Below are positions 1 to 13,700 of a stretch of 64,000 nucleotides of DNA, in pieces. The DNA comes from Zonotrichia leucophrys gambelii. Taxonomy: Eukaryota; Chordata; Aves; Passeriformes; Passerellidae. Within the stretch, counting starts at the first letter, position 1; each line of letters opens with the position of its first letter. The position numbers and the translations under genes are program-made. The notes beneath the pieces were generated by a model. It ran no database searches, was not told where the DNA came from, and saw only the letters and a list, made by a program, of their open reading frames with translations. The stretch covers positions 95,421,412-95,485,411 of the forward strand of contig NC_088171.1 in NCBI RefSeq assembly GCF_028769735.1, read 5' to 3'.

Positions 1-1026
1 TACAACATTTGTGGATCATAACTCAAGTGAGTTAGTACTTTATTCTTCTGGATTTAAAACAGGCTAAGATGGCAAAGAGCAAACAGTTTTGGGATGGGAG
101 GAGGAGGAGGACATAAGACTACATGTTAGAAGTGGCAAAGCTTGCACTTTGAGATTTTGTTCCTGCAGTAAAATCACTTAACAGGGCACAGGAGATTTTT
201 TTCCTTTGGAGATTTTTGAGCTCAAGGCTTTTCACTAGTTATCACTGAAAACATGTATCAGCTATGGCTGTTTGAAATTTCTGAGAAATTTCTCAGTACA
301 AACTGAGAATTGAAGAGACTGTTACTATAATATTCCCAGTGGAAAGTGCTTTTCTGCTAGTGTGTTTACGGAGCTGAAGAGGATGGTAGAAATGCATGGA
401 CAGCCATGGATGGGATAGGAGCAATGTTAAACTAGATTGCTGACTTTGAACACTTCTGCATAGAAGTAGTGTTTTTATAATTGCATTATCCACTTGTAGA
501 GAAACTCTAGCTAGTTGCTAGGATCTCTGTGAGTTGTAGGTGCTAAAACACATTGAATCTTCTCTAGAGTGTTCACAAAAATTGGGCTGTTCCACCTCTA
601 TGGGAAAATATACACATGTAAATATATAAATATGTATTCAAAGAGAATTAGAGATGCATGCAAATGGCAATCTAATAGAATCTAATAGAATTCCATAGCC
701 CCACCCCTACCCCTCAGCTAGTTTAGCCTTAATTTAAATCTGTTGATTTATATTAGTAGTGAAAGGAAAAAGAGCCAGGGAGGAAGGTTTCAAAACTGAT
801 GTACTCTCCCAAAAAACAATAAAGTTAAGGATTTTATTTTGTGAACAGGCTTCTGTATTGGCAAGTAGACCCTACAGTACAGGAAATATCTGAAGTAAAC
901 CATACTGCCTTTTGTGCTTTCACATGCTCCACAATTTATCTGTGCAAGTCTTTCCAGTTGGAACGTTGCCTCTTTTTGATGGACTGGCAAGTGAAAGAGG
1001 CAGCTGTTAATGTTTATTGTCATCCT
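1..1026. other. Non-coding single-copy sequence
   Basis: No gene is visible. Short frames on both strands have no domain, signal or splice context. Two small structures stand out: a perfect 16-bp palindrome (ctgagaaatttctcag) at 281-296, and two head-to-tail copies of the 10-mer tctaatagaa at 671-690. Neither is evidence of function. Confidence 0.6.
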
Positions 1027-1119
1027 TCATAGAACCATAGAATGGTTTGGGTTGGAAAGGACCTTAAAGACCATCTAGTTCCAATCCCCCTGCCATGGGC
1101 AGGGACACCCTCCAGTAGG
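1027..1119 (-). mobile_element. CR1: CR1 LINE 3'-end fragment (antisense)
   Basis: The stretch begins with tcatagaaccatagaatgg, the reverse complement of the ATTCTATG-type tail that ends avian CR1 retrotransposons. It continues through the typical 3' UTR text (ggtttgggttggaaaggacc, then gccatgggcagggacaccct). Similarity fades after about 1,119, so this is a 5'-truncated copy of about 90 bp, the usual fate of CR1. It is well preserved and inserted with its 3' end at the left. This element is one of the clearest signs that the window is from a bird or close relative. Confidence 0.93.
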
Positions 1120-4100
1120 CAAAAATGCTTGCTGGGAATAGGAGCACATCCAGGATGGATGTTGTGTTCTAGTGAAACCATAACGGCAGGGACTCTGGCA
1201 GAAGGCTTGTAATAATCTGAATATTTATATAAAATAACGAGTGACTGCTAATGTTTTAGTGTAACTTCAATCTATCTAGACCTACTGTTTTTTTTTTCTT
1301 TTCTGTAAGTTCTCTTATTTCTTGATTTTTATGAGGAGGAAAATGGAGCATCTTCTTCCCGAGACCAGCGGAGGTTAGGTGAGACCTTGTCTCTTGTACT
1401 TAGAGATGAACTTCACAAAATTGTTTTCTTCTTTCAAGACTGTAGGGAAAAATACATTCTTCTTGTTCCTAATTTCTAGATGTGTGCAGAATTGCATTTG
1501 GAACTAATTAAAAAGGTTTGAAGGTGTTATCTTGTGTAGCAATATTGAGTCAAGGTGCATGGAGATAAAAGTTCTGTCTGCTCAAGCCTAGCAAGCTGTG
1601 AATTTCTAGTAAAACCTTTCCTACTCTGTGGCATAATTGCATTGTGACAATGCTAGTTTTTTAAACTGTTTAATGAAGTACTTCTGTATTGCAGGAACTG
1701 CCACTAATATTTTCCCCTTCTTTTCTGCTATTCCCTCTTTCATTCAATTTATCATTTATTCTTGAGTAATCTTTGATATTTATTTTCTACATTTTTCCAC
1801 TATATTTAGCCGTCTTACTGCAGTGTCAACGATTAACTTTTTTTACAGTATTCATGATGTAATATCAACAGAAAGAGGTAGAAAAGCTTTTTTAAGTTTG
1901 TTATTAGTTTGTTTTTAAAATCTTGCGCAAGTCATTGAAAGGCAAGAAGATGAACTATTTTTAATGCTATTTTGAATTACTGTATCTGCCTGCCTTCCAA
2001 ATTGGATTGTTTGAAAATATCAGAGGAAGAAAAGTTCCACTTTCTGAAATCCTCAACTTTCAATTGACCCTCTTATTTTGTGACTTTACAGCTAGCTATG
2101 ATATGCTCTAGGCAGGCCTACTTTGAAGGAAGGAAGAGTGCTGGCAAAATAAAAGGCTGGAGAGGCAGGGAAGAAGAAATACCTGGACAACATGATGGTG
2201 AAGAAGTAGAGATGAAAACAGAGAGACTCATACCTCAGCCTGTTAGATAATTGTTTCCAAATCTGGAAAGTTGAAGAGCTGTGTCTCACTCTGCTCTGAA
2301 GGTTTGCGGCTCCTTACAGCAGGGGGAACATTTTCAGGACAGTAGGAGCTGCAGGGTTGTTGATTTTAGTAGGGATAATTTTAGAAAGTTTGGAAAAGGT
2401 GGCAGTGGGTAGAAGCTGTGAAGCCAAACACTGAGCTGCACTCTAAGGGCACATCAACTAGTGAATGTGTATCTTGTCATGTATTATTTTGAGAATCCTT
2501 GAGACAGCAATACTTTTTGTAGGGAATAAAATTACTGGGCTGCACAGATAGGAGGGGCAAGGAAGTGTATTCATTCACTGAGTATTTCAAACTAGAGAAG
2601 CATCAGAAATAATCACTAATAGTCAAAATGTAGAGGTATGTGGTGCCTCCTTTCCTGCACCCCTGGAGCCTTTTACGTCCGTAAGGCAGCATCTTTGTGA
2701 CACTCATTCCTGTCTCTTTACAGATCAGCAGGGAGTTCTTCAGGCATGACAGTAGGGTACAGGCTTTACCTATGGTTATCTGTCTGCATTTACTTGCCTT
2801 TTAAAACTGTTCCAAACAAGAGATCATCACTTTACTTTCACCTAACAAATGGTCAGGGAGTATTTGTAAGCTTCTAAATTTGAATAAAAGCCTTTTGGAG
2901 TGAGTAGTTAGTATGGTTGGCACCAGAAGGCCACTGCAGGTCTTAGGCTTTTTGTATTCTCTGGTGTATTACTGCAAGCTACAAGAAAAACAGAGATAAA
3001 AGGGAGGAGATGATTCCCCTAGAACATAATAGAACAGCAAAATGTTCTAATATGGCTGGCAGGTTTGCTTATCTAGTGCTATTTTAAGCTAATGAAAGCA
3101 GTATTTCATCCTTGGATCAAGGTTTATGCATATTCTTACAGTTGTGAGGGTTGTCAAAGTAATTGATGTACTGCCAAAACTGCAGTGAGGATACAAATAG
3201 ATTTTTGTGTGGGTTGGAGTAGATCTCATGGTAATTTAGTGGCAATTGGTGTGTGTAGGAAGACTATTTAGTCCCTTGTTCTGAGGTAAAAACAGTCCAT
3301 TTGTAATGTCGATCTTGAGGAATATGGATGTTGCCTTCCTGAAGAGGGACAGAAATTTATCTAACCGTATTTTGCTTGGATCAGTGGCCAAAACAACAGA
3401 GGAAGATGAAGTCCTTTTATAATTTGAGCTCATATGGATGGCCTGGACTAGCTTCTCTTTGCATCTGTATTATGAGTGTTATGTTTTGTCCCTTTACCAT
3501 GAGCATGGTTCTGGTCCCTGTGATCAGTTGCTGGTATGGATGGTTTGTAGAGAGGGAGCAAAGTATTCACAAAGCTCTCTCTGGGTATCCAGCAAGGAAA
3601 CAATGCAGCACACTGACCCTCAGAATCCAGCATTTCCTGTGTGCCAGCAAAAAGCTGTGTGATCTTTCTGGGTGGTGTGACTCTGTTCTCCTCCCTGCAC
3701 GCTGCTGTGCCACAGTGCAGCTGGTCAGTGTCTTGTCTTGTGGTGTGTTCTGACCCAGACTATTCCAGATCAAGGGCTGGGCCAGAGCATGTGGTACCTC
3801 TTCTCTGTGCTTCTCATCATGAGAAAAATGAGGCTCAAAGGTGGGGGAGAATTGAACCTTCCCCCCAATCTGTTCTGTTACAGCGTGGGTCGTTACTGTA
3901 AGTTCAAAAGCATTTCTAGGTCCCTCATTTTAGATACGGGAAAGTGTCTTTGTGCACTTGACAGAGCCATTTTGTGTTAATTTATTCTGCCTAGTTAGGA
4001 GTCAGAGAAGACTACCAAAGGTGTTGAATGTAACCATGAGTTTCACTGAATCAACAGATCCTTATATTTCTTCCTAGTATCAAAAAATGTAATGGTTCTG

Positions 4101-5082
4101 TTGATGCTATCCAGTTGAATCATGTCTTTTGCTCTCTTGAAGTTGGAAACCAAGCTCTTCAATACGTGCAAGATGTATGATTGCTTTCTAAATTATTATG
4201 CTAAATTCTATATGAGCTTCTTTATTTTGAGAAGCTTCACTTTGTTTCTGAAGCTGTCCCTTTTGAATTAATGTCCTTCCAAGTAGAAGTGATGAGATCT
4301 TGTGATGTGTCAGAGAGAAGCAGGCAGAGAACTGGTTTAGTGTTTTGGTTTCTTTCTTTCCAGTGACTAATGACAGGGACATTACAGACAAGAGTGTGGG
4401 AGGACTTTGAGCCCAGTGAAATGTAGGCAAGGACAGATATGGGTGTAAATGACCTGATAAAGATAAAAGAATCTTACTGTTTCAGTGACTTTTCCTGAAG
4501 ATGATCTGCATAATTTTTTCTGTTCTTGTTGCTATACACTTTAAGACAGATGGAGTTTAAACTTTTTTTCTTTTTTAAATCCACAAGGTAAAGGGGAAGT
4601 ATGTAGTATTTTGTTGGGGAAAGCCTACGAGTGATCTGTTTCTGCTATGGACCTCCAGTCATTGCTTACTGGTGCTGCTGATACCATGTATGTACAGGCT
4701 GATGTTTATCAGCTCGATGGTACAGTGAGGACTTCTTTACTTTTATTTGGTATGAATTGGCTGTTTTGGTATGAATATGAGTTATAATGCAAGAAAAAGC
4801 AAAATAGGAATGGTAATATTTTCCACAAACCATGTACTATTATTTTTATTACATTTCTTTTTTTCTTGTTTGTTTGTTGGGACTGCAGCCGGGGGCTAGG
4901 GTTAGGAAACACTACTATTTTAATGGTTGAACTGAGTGGTTTCAATTTCCTTTCATTTAGGTACCCTTTTGCAGTTGAGGTGAAAGCACACTAACAGCTG
5001 ATTTAAGCCTGAAAATAGATTTCCTTTTCCTATTGGTTTTTATGATCTTCACAGAACTCGTCTGTGATCTTTGAAGGGTTGT
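1120..5082. other. Non-coding single-copy sequence
   Basis: About 4 kb without a recognisable gene, repeat or RNA. Several frames of 60-125 codons lie around 3,376-3,980 on both strands. They overlap one another heavily, share no known domain and have no credible exon boundaries, so I treat them as chance. A short stretch near 3,820-3,870 vaguely recalls an antisense MIR but is too short to call. Confidence 0.55.
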
Positions 5083-5620
5083 TTTACTGCTGAGAACCGC
5101 TGAAGTGTCACGATCGGTGTGTCGGGGGAAATCGAGTGGGATTTTACCATAACAATCACAGTTGCGGGATTGGGCCGGCAGATGGCGCAGGCAGAAAAAC
5201 TATCCTTTGAGACCTCGGCTTGAACAGAGAGATTTTGGGATTTGGGACTTCCAGCCAGGTCTTGGGCTCCCGAGACAAATTACCTGCCTGGTGTGATTTA
5301 ATATTTCCTTCTGTGAAAGTGGATGTTGCAGCCTGGCCGTCTCAGCCGTGGAATTTGGAGCCAACTGTAGCTGCTGTAATGCTCAAAATGATGAGTTTCG
5401 GAGTAAATATGCAGCTGTTCTGCCCAGTGGTTGAATATGCTGCTAGATTAAATCCTGTCTACCCTATAGAGTGCAGACTAATACTAAGACAAACCTAGTC
5501 TTTCGTGGTTGGCCAAAATATTTTGGAGCTTTTTAAAGTGACCTGCAGCTGGACCTTTATGGGACATCGGTGTGCTCCGACTCGGTTGTGTTTTAAACCA
5601 GAGGTCTTCATACTTCAAGG
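5083..5620. promoter_or_regulatory. CpG-enriched patch, possible regulatory element
   Basis: CpG dinucleotides are much denser here than in the surrounding DNA, for example around 5,108-5,135 (acgatcgg, gtcggggg, atcgag), 5,164-5,190 (gcggg, ccgg, gcgc) and 5,565-5,585. It is not a full CpG island. It contains a CTCF-like motif, listed separately. An unmethylated or protein-bound element would explain retention of CpG in an AT-rich background. An exon is less likely, since the 92-codon frame at 5,220-5,498 has no recognisable product. Confidence 0.35.
5175..5189 (+). promoter_or_regulatory. Candidate CTCF binding site
   Basis: The 15-mer CCGGCAGATGGCGCA fits the CTCF core pattern CCASYAGRKGGCRSY at all positions except the third (G instead of A). 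It includes the near-invariant AG and GGC blocks. It lies inside the CpG-enriched patch. A single motif match can arise by chance, and occupancy cannot be judged from sequence. Confidence 0.4.
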
Positions 5621-8600
5621 ACTAAGAGTCTGTGGTTGATCTGAATTTTGTCTGAGAAATGCTATTTTCCTTGGGGTACTGTGAATAATTGCTCTGAAAA
5701 CATTCTTCAGCATGGCTAAATTGATAAGTTGCAGATTTTTAAAGCAGCTTTTAGATGCTGTGCTTGGAAATATTTGGTGTGAAGGATCAGCTACTGCAAT
5801 ATGCTTTAAAAATATTAGGGGGCACTATGAAAATCTTGGTTAGTTTTCCAGAATCTGAGCTTGATACTGATGATAAAGAGCATTATTATTCTGTAGTTGT
5901 TGGAAGGATTTGATTTGTAATTTTAAGCTGACATTCATAAAGGCAGAATGTATAACTCTGAATTGGTATAAAACTGAAAGTATAATTATTTGCTGTGAAC
6001 TGACTATTTATTCCATTGGTTATGTACTCAAATTGTTTTTGTGATTAAAAAATGAAAAATTACATAGTATTTTAAAAATTCAAGGAAATATTTTATGATG
6101 ACTTGCCTCAGTCCTTTAGCCTGTGTAGGGTGCTATTGGCCATGGAACAATCAAAGGAAAACCATTTCTTGGTCCTTGAGCACAATCTAAAAATTAAAAA
6201 GATGGGATCAATAGCTGTCCAAGTGCTGTGATTTTGTTTGTTTGAATAACTTTGTGGGTAATGTTGACTACATGCTTTGGAAGGGCTGTTGACAAGGCAA
6301 GAGAAGACTGTGAGCAGAAGGGAATGGTAGAGTATAAAGTGAGATGAATTTTTGTAAGTTTGGCTAAAATAATGTGTTCAACTGTCTTGATGGTTGCTTA
6401 AATTTCTCAACACTAAGGACAAGATTTTAAAAAGCAATTATAACAGTTGCATACATCAATTTTATGCATCAGGGCACCTGTATTACATTCTTTGCTCTCT
6501 ATAAATGCTCAATTACTGCTTTGCCTATTATAAAAAAAAAAATCTATTCTTTCAAGATAATGCTAATTGAACATCTGAAAATTAAGCCACTCACTATCAC
6601 TAGTAGAATCTGGTGAATTAGGCCAAGCTTGAGAAATAAGCTGGTATGATCATTCTGGCACAAAGTGGATAGGAGTAAAGTGCTTGTAAAACTACTGATC
6701 CAGGGTTTGCTTTTTTTGTTGTTTTATTTTTTAGAAAATTTAACTGCTTTAGAAGAATCAACCCACTTTTTGACCCAGTCACACTGCCAGAGATTTGTTC
6801 AAACTAGAAAGCTTTTCATGCTTTCTCTGCATGGAATTGTCTCACGCAGATCTCCAGTTAATGAATGTCACATTTAAAGTCCAAGCAGTGCACCACGTTC
6901 TGATGTTGTTTCACAGCTGTGAAATAACCTTGCTTCCAGGATTCCTGGTCCCTTGCTGCCAGCAGAGAACACTATGTACTCCCCAAGACTTTCCTAACTG
7001 TGGTTTGCAAGTTGCTAACTAAGAACTTGCCCTGGTCTGCTGACACTGTGAACTGAGGCATGCAATACCCAAAATGACAGAGAAATTGCCTGTTTCCCCA
7101 TGAAGTGTTGCCTCTTCTCTTCTTACACTTTGTGCTTCACTATAAATGCCATTTGCTTGGTGTTGTGAGGCTGGGAATAAATGACAGATGCTCTGCCTGT
7201 CAGTGGGTTATGAACTTGATGTTCTTGGAGAATTCACGGACTTTTTAAACAAAGAGCATGTTATTTCTTTTGCAAAAGTTGCTTTGTCATTGCCCTGAAG
7301 ATGGCAAGAGGCAGTGTGTTTTTAATCTTCAGCCTTCTCAGCTCTTCACAAGAAGTAGATGTTCTTAAAATCACACAGCTCCTTTAATTGGGTAATTAGC
7401 ACTGGAAAGACAATGCTAAGAAATCAGGAGTGGGAAAAATAATAGACTTTTGAGGCCTTAACAGTCTCTCTGCTACTAGAGTAATCTTTTAGCCTCATTC
7501 CCTTATCAACTAATATCCTCAGTGGTACTGTCATGTCTATAACTTTATTCCCATCAATGAAGCTGCACAGCCTAATAGATCTGTCCCAGGTAAGCAGTTT
7601 TCACTCTGCAGAACATAGATGCTTTGCCTACTCAATGGTCCGTGTCAGCTATTAAGTACTGACAATGGTGTTCCCTGAGCAGCCTTTTAGCAAACAGCTC
7701 ATTTCAGTGAGCTTCCCTGGTGCAACAGGAGTGATGAAGGGGGGTTTTTTTGGTTGCTGGTTGGAGTTCTTGATAATTTAATATTCAGTATCAATTCAAG
7801 CAATAGTTGTATCTTTATGTAAGTGTACTGGGTCAAAAATTCCTCCTTACTCATCATGACTTTTTAAAAAACTGGTGCACAAAATGTGAGCTGGTTTTAG
7901 CAGTTCATCCTTCTGGTCACAGAACACATTTATTAATCATTCAGTACATTTCTGCTATTTTGATAGCTGAGAAAATCTTTGATGATGCCTTGTTTGAGTT
8001 CATTGGTTTGACTTGGGTTTTGTCTTTTTTTTTAAGCTTTTTTCCTTTGTTTTCCAAGGGAGAAGTGGTAAAATATAGGATTTTCCTTTATGCTATGTGT
8101 TCTTTGACTTTCTCCAGCCTCCTGTTACTCAGATGATTAATTGCTCATGCTGGAAGATAGGACTCTGAAAAGAGTCTTCTTTATCTGATAGAGACTAAAT
8201 TTATTGGGGGTGTGGAGAGAAAAATATATTGGTTTTGGCTTACAATATAGTTTGTGTATTTTAGAAGTAAAGTTTGAAGGAACCCCAGCATTTCTGAGAG
8301 AGGCATGAGAGAAAAAGAAAGGCAGCTCCATGAAGTAAGTCATGTTTGTTGTTTAGGAGCTATTGGACTACTTGGCAATGGGAAGCATCAATTCTATATG
8401 TATACAGGAGAATTAATTCTGCATTTATCTGCAAACTAAGGCTCTGGACTGCTTGCATGACACCTAGTGCAAAGTCACTCACTGTAGTGTGAGGTCATGT
8501 CTTCAGGATCATCATCTCCAGGGAAAACAATCTCGGTTTGTCTCACTGGGAAAGTGTACTCCATGTCACATTTCTGGGAGGGAGGACGGACTGTCATCCT

Positions 8601-10540
8601 GTGGACCCAGCTGACTCCTTGGAGTATCCTGAGAATGGGGTTCCTTCTGTGTGGATGTTTGCTACACACCTCAGGGGAGATGCTGGATGGTGGCAGAGCC
8701 TGAAGGAGGAGCTGGGGAGAGGCTGCAGAGGATCCAGAGCTCTGGGTGGATTTTCTCAAATATTGCTTACCCTGCTGATCCTGGTAAGAGGTAGAGATCA
8801 CCTTGGGAAGGTGACAGCAGAAAAACATGTTTTCATGGGCTGTGCTCTCTCCTGAGCTCAGATGCTACCTTGAATAACAAGAGCTATTTGCTGAGCATGT
8901 CCCTTAGTCTGGGGTTGCATGGACAGCAAAATCTCTGTAAGATCATCATGACTTGTATGGCAATAGTCATATTGCCCTAAAGGATCCAAAGTGATTTCTG
9001 ACCTGCTTTGTGGCCTAGAGACAAGAGTCTGTTTTAACCTCTGCTGTGCAAGGGATGGCCTATGTGGGTCCCCTGCTTTCCCTTTCTGTTTCACTGTGTG
9101 TGCCCTTCTGCAGGGAGTGTTGAGCAGATGGGCTGGCCTGGCATAGGCTGGCTTTCAACATCTGCTTCTTCTGTAACACAAAATGAGGAGAGATCCATTT
9201 CCTTCAGCAGCTGTGAGAGTGCCCCTCTGGTGGTGCTGACAAATGTTCATCTGCAGCCCCATCTATGTAGGATGGTTTGGTTCGTCTCCAAAGCCAATCC
9301 CACTTTGTGTTTTTGCTGCAATGATATCTATATGCCACTGGGGAAAGTTAGTGTCCTACTGTCCATCTCTAAACTCTTGAGACAATCAAAGTCTCTTGCT
9401 TTGTTGCATTTAGCAGTGTTAGAACTCATCTAAATCCAAGTTACTTGTCTGGCTGTAGATTTTTGACTGGGATGGGGAAAATGAGAGAAAATTATGTGAG
9501 AAGGGAAAATCCACTTCCTTTGGTCTCTTTCTGTCTCTTTTCCAACAGCTTTATGAAATAAAAGTTGGAGCTTTCTGATCTGTGTATTTTCAAATCATAT
9601 TGCCTTCTATGATTGTTTCCTGTAAATGAAAAATAAAACCAAGAATTTCAAGTCTTTCTAGAGTAAGTACATTTTCTGCTTTTCCTTGAACAAAGTTTTG
9701 TGCGTAGACTTTGCTATTTTAGCAGAACATTTAGTTTTCTGTACCTAATTTGCTACTCCTGCTTGTCTTCCTTATCACCATCCCAAGCTGGTCCTCCCAC
9801 TCCAGATAGAACTTAAGAGGAGGCTGGAGTGCCAGAAGTATCAGACTGATCTCTTAGTCACCTCAGAAAGTTCTGTTTTTTCAATGAGTAAGTTAGAGAA
9901 TAAAGGAGCAGCACTGAAGGAGGAAAAAAAAAAGGCTGTTTTGGAATGGAAAATACCTGTCACCTCTATCAGCTCTTCTCTTCAGCCTCCAGAAATGCAA
10001 GCAGTGATCCTGTCCCAGAATATCACCTGCTAGTCTAACTGTGGAGCCCCATTTCTGTTAGGGCTTCGCTGCCTTCCTCTCAGTATCACTCATATACTGT
10101 GTAATTATATTCTGAATTATGTGAAATGATTACTTTCTGTAAGTGGGTTGAACTAGCCATTTGGTACATACTGCTCTAGATATAAATAAGCCATCTTTAA
10201 AACAGGCTGGACGGTCTCTGGAAACTTCCCTAGCACTGTTTCTGTTGTGGGCATGAGAAAACACTGTCAGGGTTTTGTTTACACAATGTGGTTCATAGGT
10301 TTTTCTTTAGAAGAAAGACAGCTTTTTTTTGATATCAGCTTCTTCTGCCCAAAACTTGCTGACTGCTGCTACCTTACCTTGTCTATGTAAGACGAAAGAC
10401 TTTTGCTACCTTCTGTAACTGACTGATGAATGATGTGCTGAAGAAAAGTAAAAATCCAGTGTGAAAGTTATGGGAGAGTAATGTATATCTTCATCTAAAG
10501 AGGTCTCAAATGTATAGTTTATCCAGGGGAGTTTTTGGAT
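5621..10540. other. Non-coding single-copy sequence
   Basis: No gene recognised. The longest frames (7,807-8,136 plus; 8,475-8,828 minus; 9,062-9,433 plus) show no domain or splice framework and overlap frames on the other strand. An AT-rich stretch at about 7,370-7,620 (ttaattgggtaattagc and following) is enhancer-like in composition only. T-rich runs occur near 8,020 and 10,320. Confidence 0.5.
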
Positions 10541-10714
10541 GAGATATTGGTCAGGCATTGGAATGGTGGAATCACCATCCCTGGAATATTTTAGTAATAC
10601 CTAAATGTGATACTTGGGGACATCGTTTAGTTGTGGGCTTGGTAGTGCTGAGTTAAGTTAGACTCATTGAACATAAAGGTCTTTTCCAGCTGTTGTGATT
10701 CTATGGTTTTATGC
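10541..10714 (+). mobile_element. CR1: CR1 LINE 3'-end fragment (sense, degraded)
   Basis: The segment follows the CR1 3' UTR order. It starts with ggtcaggcattggaa, continues with ggtggaatcaccatccctgg and ggggacatcgtttagt, and ends in gtgattctatgg, the start of the ATTCTATG-type tail. Several short deletions and many substitutions mark it as older than the fragment at 1,027. It is 5'-truncated, in the plus orientation, and non-coding. Confidence 0.85.
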
Positions 10715-13700
10715 ATGTTTTACATGCTGTACTGGTGTGTTTATAGCAACTTCTGAGTAGGAGGCCTTGTTTTGTCCCCTCCAGTAACGTAACTGGGCCA
10801 TTTGTTATAGTTACAGAATAGATTTATGAGAACAACAGTTACATCTGGGGATGCACAAGGAACAGGAATAGCACAAATAACATACTGTTATTGAAGCATA
10901 TTGAAATGCTTCAATGATAACCTGTATAACAGAAAAGCTGAAATACTCCATCAGCTTTTTTACTTAGATTGAGCAATTAGATCAGGGAAGTCAATGGCAC
11001 CTTGTACACAAGAGAAAATCTGGGAGCCTCACTGTCTGAGGAGCCCAGCTGGAAAGTGACATGATGGCACATTTCTTCCTGCCAGTGATGTCTCCTTGTC
11101 ATCTGAATTGTCATCATTACTGCACTTCTTTCAGGTTGCTGTACTTGGCTATTCATCAGATTTTGTCCTGCTTACTTACAAAATTTATCCACCTTAGCTT
11201 TGGATGGTGGCTCGAAGGGTTGCTGCTCTTTTGTGTTGGGAGCAGTAATGTGGTGGCATAAAGAGCAGTGGATCCTTCTAGGGTGATAGAAGACCTGCAA
11301 TTAGTCCATAAGTGGTTTTTTAATCAGATTTATTTTCAATATTTACATAAATACCTCTTTTCTTTAACAAGTGCAAAGCTGAGTTGGGTGTTTCGTGCAG
11401 ACTGCCTAAATCAAAATTCCTTCTTGTATTTCTTATTTCAGTTGGGCCAGAAAAATAGAGCCTCTATAATATCCAAATTTTACAAGGAATGTAAAATACT
11501 GGGTTACTATCTATTTTTCTTTTTCCCTTGTGGGTTTGGTTTTTTGGTGGCTGTGTTTGTGTTTTTTTGCTGCATCTTCAGCACTGGGAAAAGTATTTGA
11601 GTAATGCTTCACTCTGTCTAGGACTTTTTCTATTACAAAAGACTGTCACTTTTGCTGGTCGTTGTTTTTTTTTGTTTTGTTTTGTCTATTTGTTTAGCTT
11701 TTTTAGTCCTAAAGTACCTGGATTTTCTCTTTCCCTCTCAGTGGATAAATTTAATAATTAAAAAAATATTTTTAATCTCAAGTGCCCTCTAGATATTGTT
11801 TAGGTTGATTCTGGAAAAAAGTTATTTCATGATGGTGAAGATGCAAGTTTTGGGATCCTTTGCCTCTTGTCTAGAACTGTTTGTGGAAGAACACACTTCT
11901 CATTTGCTGGATTGGAAGGATTCTGAATTTGTAGTGTGACTGCACTTGGATTCATTGGCACTGTTGTAAAAATGAATTAGATGATGCCCAGAGTGTATTT
12001 AGGAGTTTAACTGCTTAATATTTTAACCTACAGTGAAGATAGGAAAATAAGAAAAGTTGGACTATGATGAATATGCTGAGTACAAAACATGTTAAGTTTT
12101 AATGAGTTATCTGGAGCATAAAAGGGAAAAAGCACAGAGTCAAAGAAGTAAGATTTTATCATTGTTGCAGAAAATAAGAGCAATATTATGTTATGTTATC
12201 TTGAAGGATGGCAGGATGTTGTTTTGATATTATTGGAAGGTGAAACAGTGAAGTCCATGCTGGAAAATGTAGTAATGTTTGAGTTTTTGTAGCAAATGCT
12301 GGTCTCAAAAATACTTCTGTTGGGAAAGATGAGTGTGCATGAGCAAATGTGATCAGCGATATGTGATCTTATACTTGCAAAATCATATTGAAAACCCTGG
12401 CCTTGGGCACTTTGCACATTACAGCATGCCATTAAGCATATTTGACTTTTTATTTAAGGTTTTTTTATCTTTGTTGTTGTGCAAGACGTGTAGCAATTTA
12501 TAATTAGCTAGTATTCATTATTATTTGGAAAAGGTGAGGCAGAAGAGAAACTATGGACTCAGAATTGATAAAACTTGTCTTACCAGCAATGCAGCAATGA
12601 TTATTTTGAGGAGACCTCAGTTTCTCAGCAATGCTCACTTCACAGATTACCTTTCTCTGCCTCATATCAGCAGGTCAAAGGACATAGTCAAGCTACAACT
12701 TGAAGAATAAAAGAGTAGAAACATCTTGTCTGTTTTTCTGAGATATCTCTTTGTGTGGCATTTGCTTCCCATTTAAGTAAAATCTAAACCAAACAGCAAA
12801 TTTGCAGAATGTGCAGCAGAGTCTCTCTTGACAGGAAACTTGAGGGAAATGATAAACTGGCAGATTAAAAAAAAAAAAAGTTAGTTTTGGCGGCAATGTA
12901 CTTCTTAATTACTTCCACAAGAAGATCCTGACTTTTGTTTCCCCCACTAATTCCTATCTCCTACCTGCTAAAATGTATATGACATCTGTCAGAATTCTGC
13001 CAGTCTGCTGACATGGTTAGACATAATACTGTCTCTGCTTGAGAAATGTCTTTTTCCCTCTGGCTCATGAAAGCCTGAAAAGGAAATATCTGATGACAAA
13101 AAGAGAAAAGTTGGTAACTCATTAAAAGGCCATATAGAAGGAAATGGATTCCTTTTTACAGCATTTAAAGCTGTGATTTGATTCAGAAATACAGGCTCCC
13201 CTTAAGCTATTTTCTTTAATTTGGGTTTTTATTTTTTTCTTGGTGTTTTTGTTTGCTTTTTTAAAATAAATGCAGTACAGAAAGCCCCCAGGTATAATGA
13301 TGAGTACTTAGTACTGTAATTCTAGTAGTTTTTAAGGGAATGAACTACAGGTTTTAGACCTTATCTGTAACCAAGCTGGCTTTTCTCCTAGATGGGCACA
13401 CCTGATGAGGGGTCTGACATCAGCATCATAATGAATTCTTGATTTGTCACATCTCTCAGAGCTGTTCTAAGGTCTTGCTGGGACCTGAGGGTGTCCTTTG
13501 CCATCATTCTGAAGGAGTTCACTCTGAAGCCAGGACTGAAATCTTAAAAAGCTATGTTGTTGAGGTTTTTTTAATATATTTTCTTTCTCCCCCTGCTAAC
13601 AGACTGGTGAACCTTGATCTTTCCAGATTTTATTCCCTAGAGTTTTGAGAAGCTTCTTTACCTCAAGCTCATTGCAAACATTGTACATCCAGTGAACACA

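Noticed and set aside
3815..3960. Possible antisense MIR fragment (gaaaaatgaggctcaaaggt, then ggagaattgaacc)
   Set aside because: Only two short blocks match and the sequence expected between them is missing, so the match is too weak to annotate without a profile search.
4889..4910. Telomere-like string ctagggttagg
   Set aside because: Only a single partial unit is present, so it is not an interstitial telomeric repeat.
8475..8828. 117-codon minus-strand open frame with an acidic C-terminus
   Set aside because: No recognisable domain, and the opposite strand is also open over most of the same span. No acceptor or donor sites frame it convincingly.
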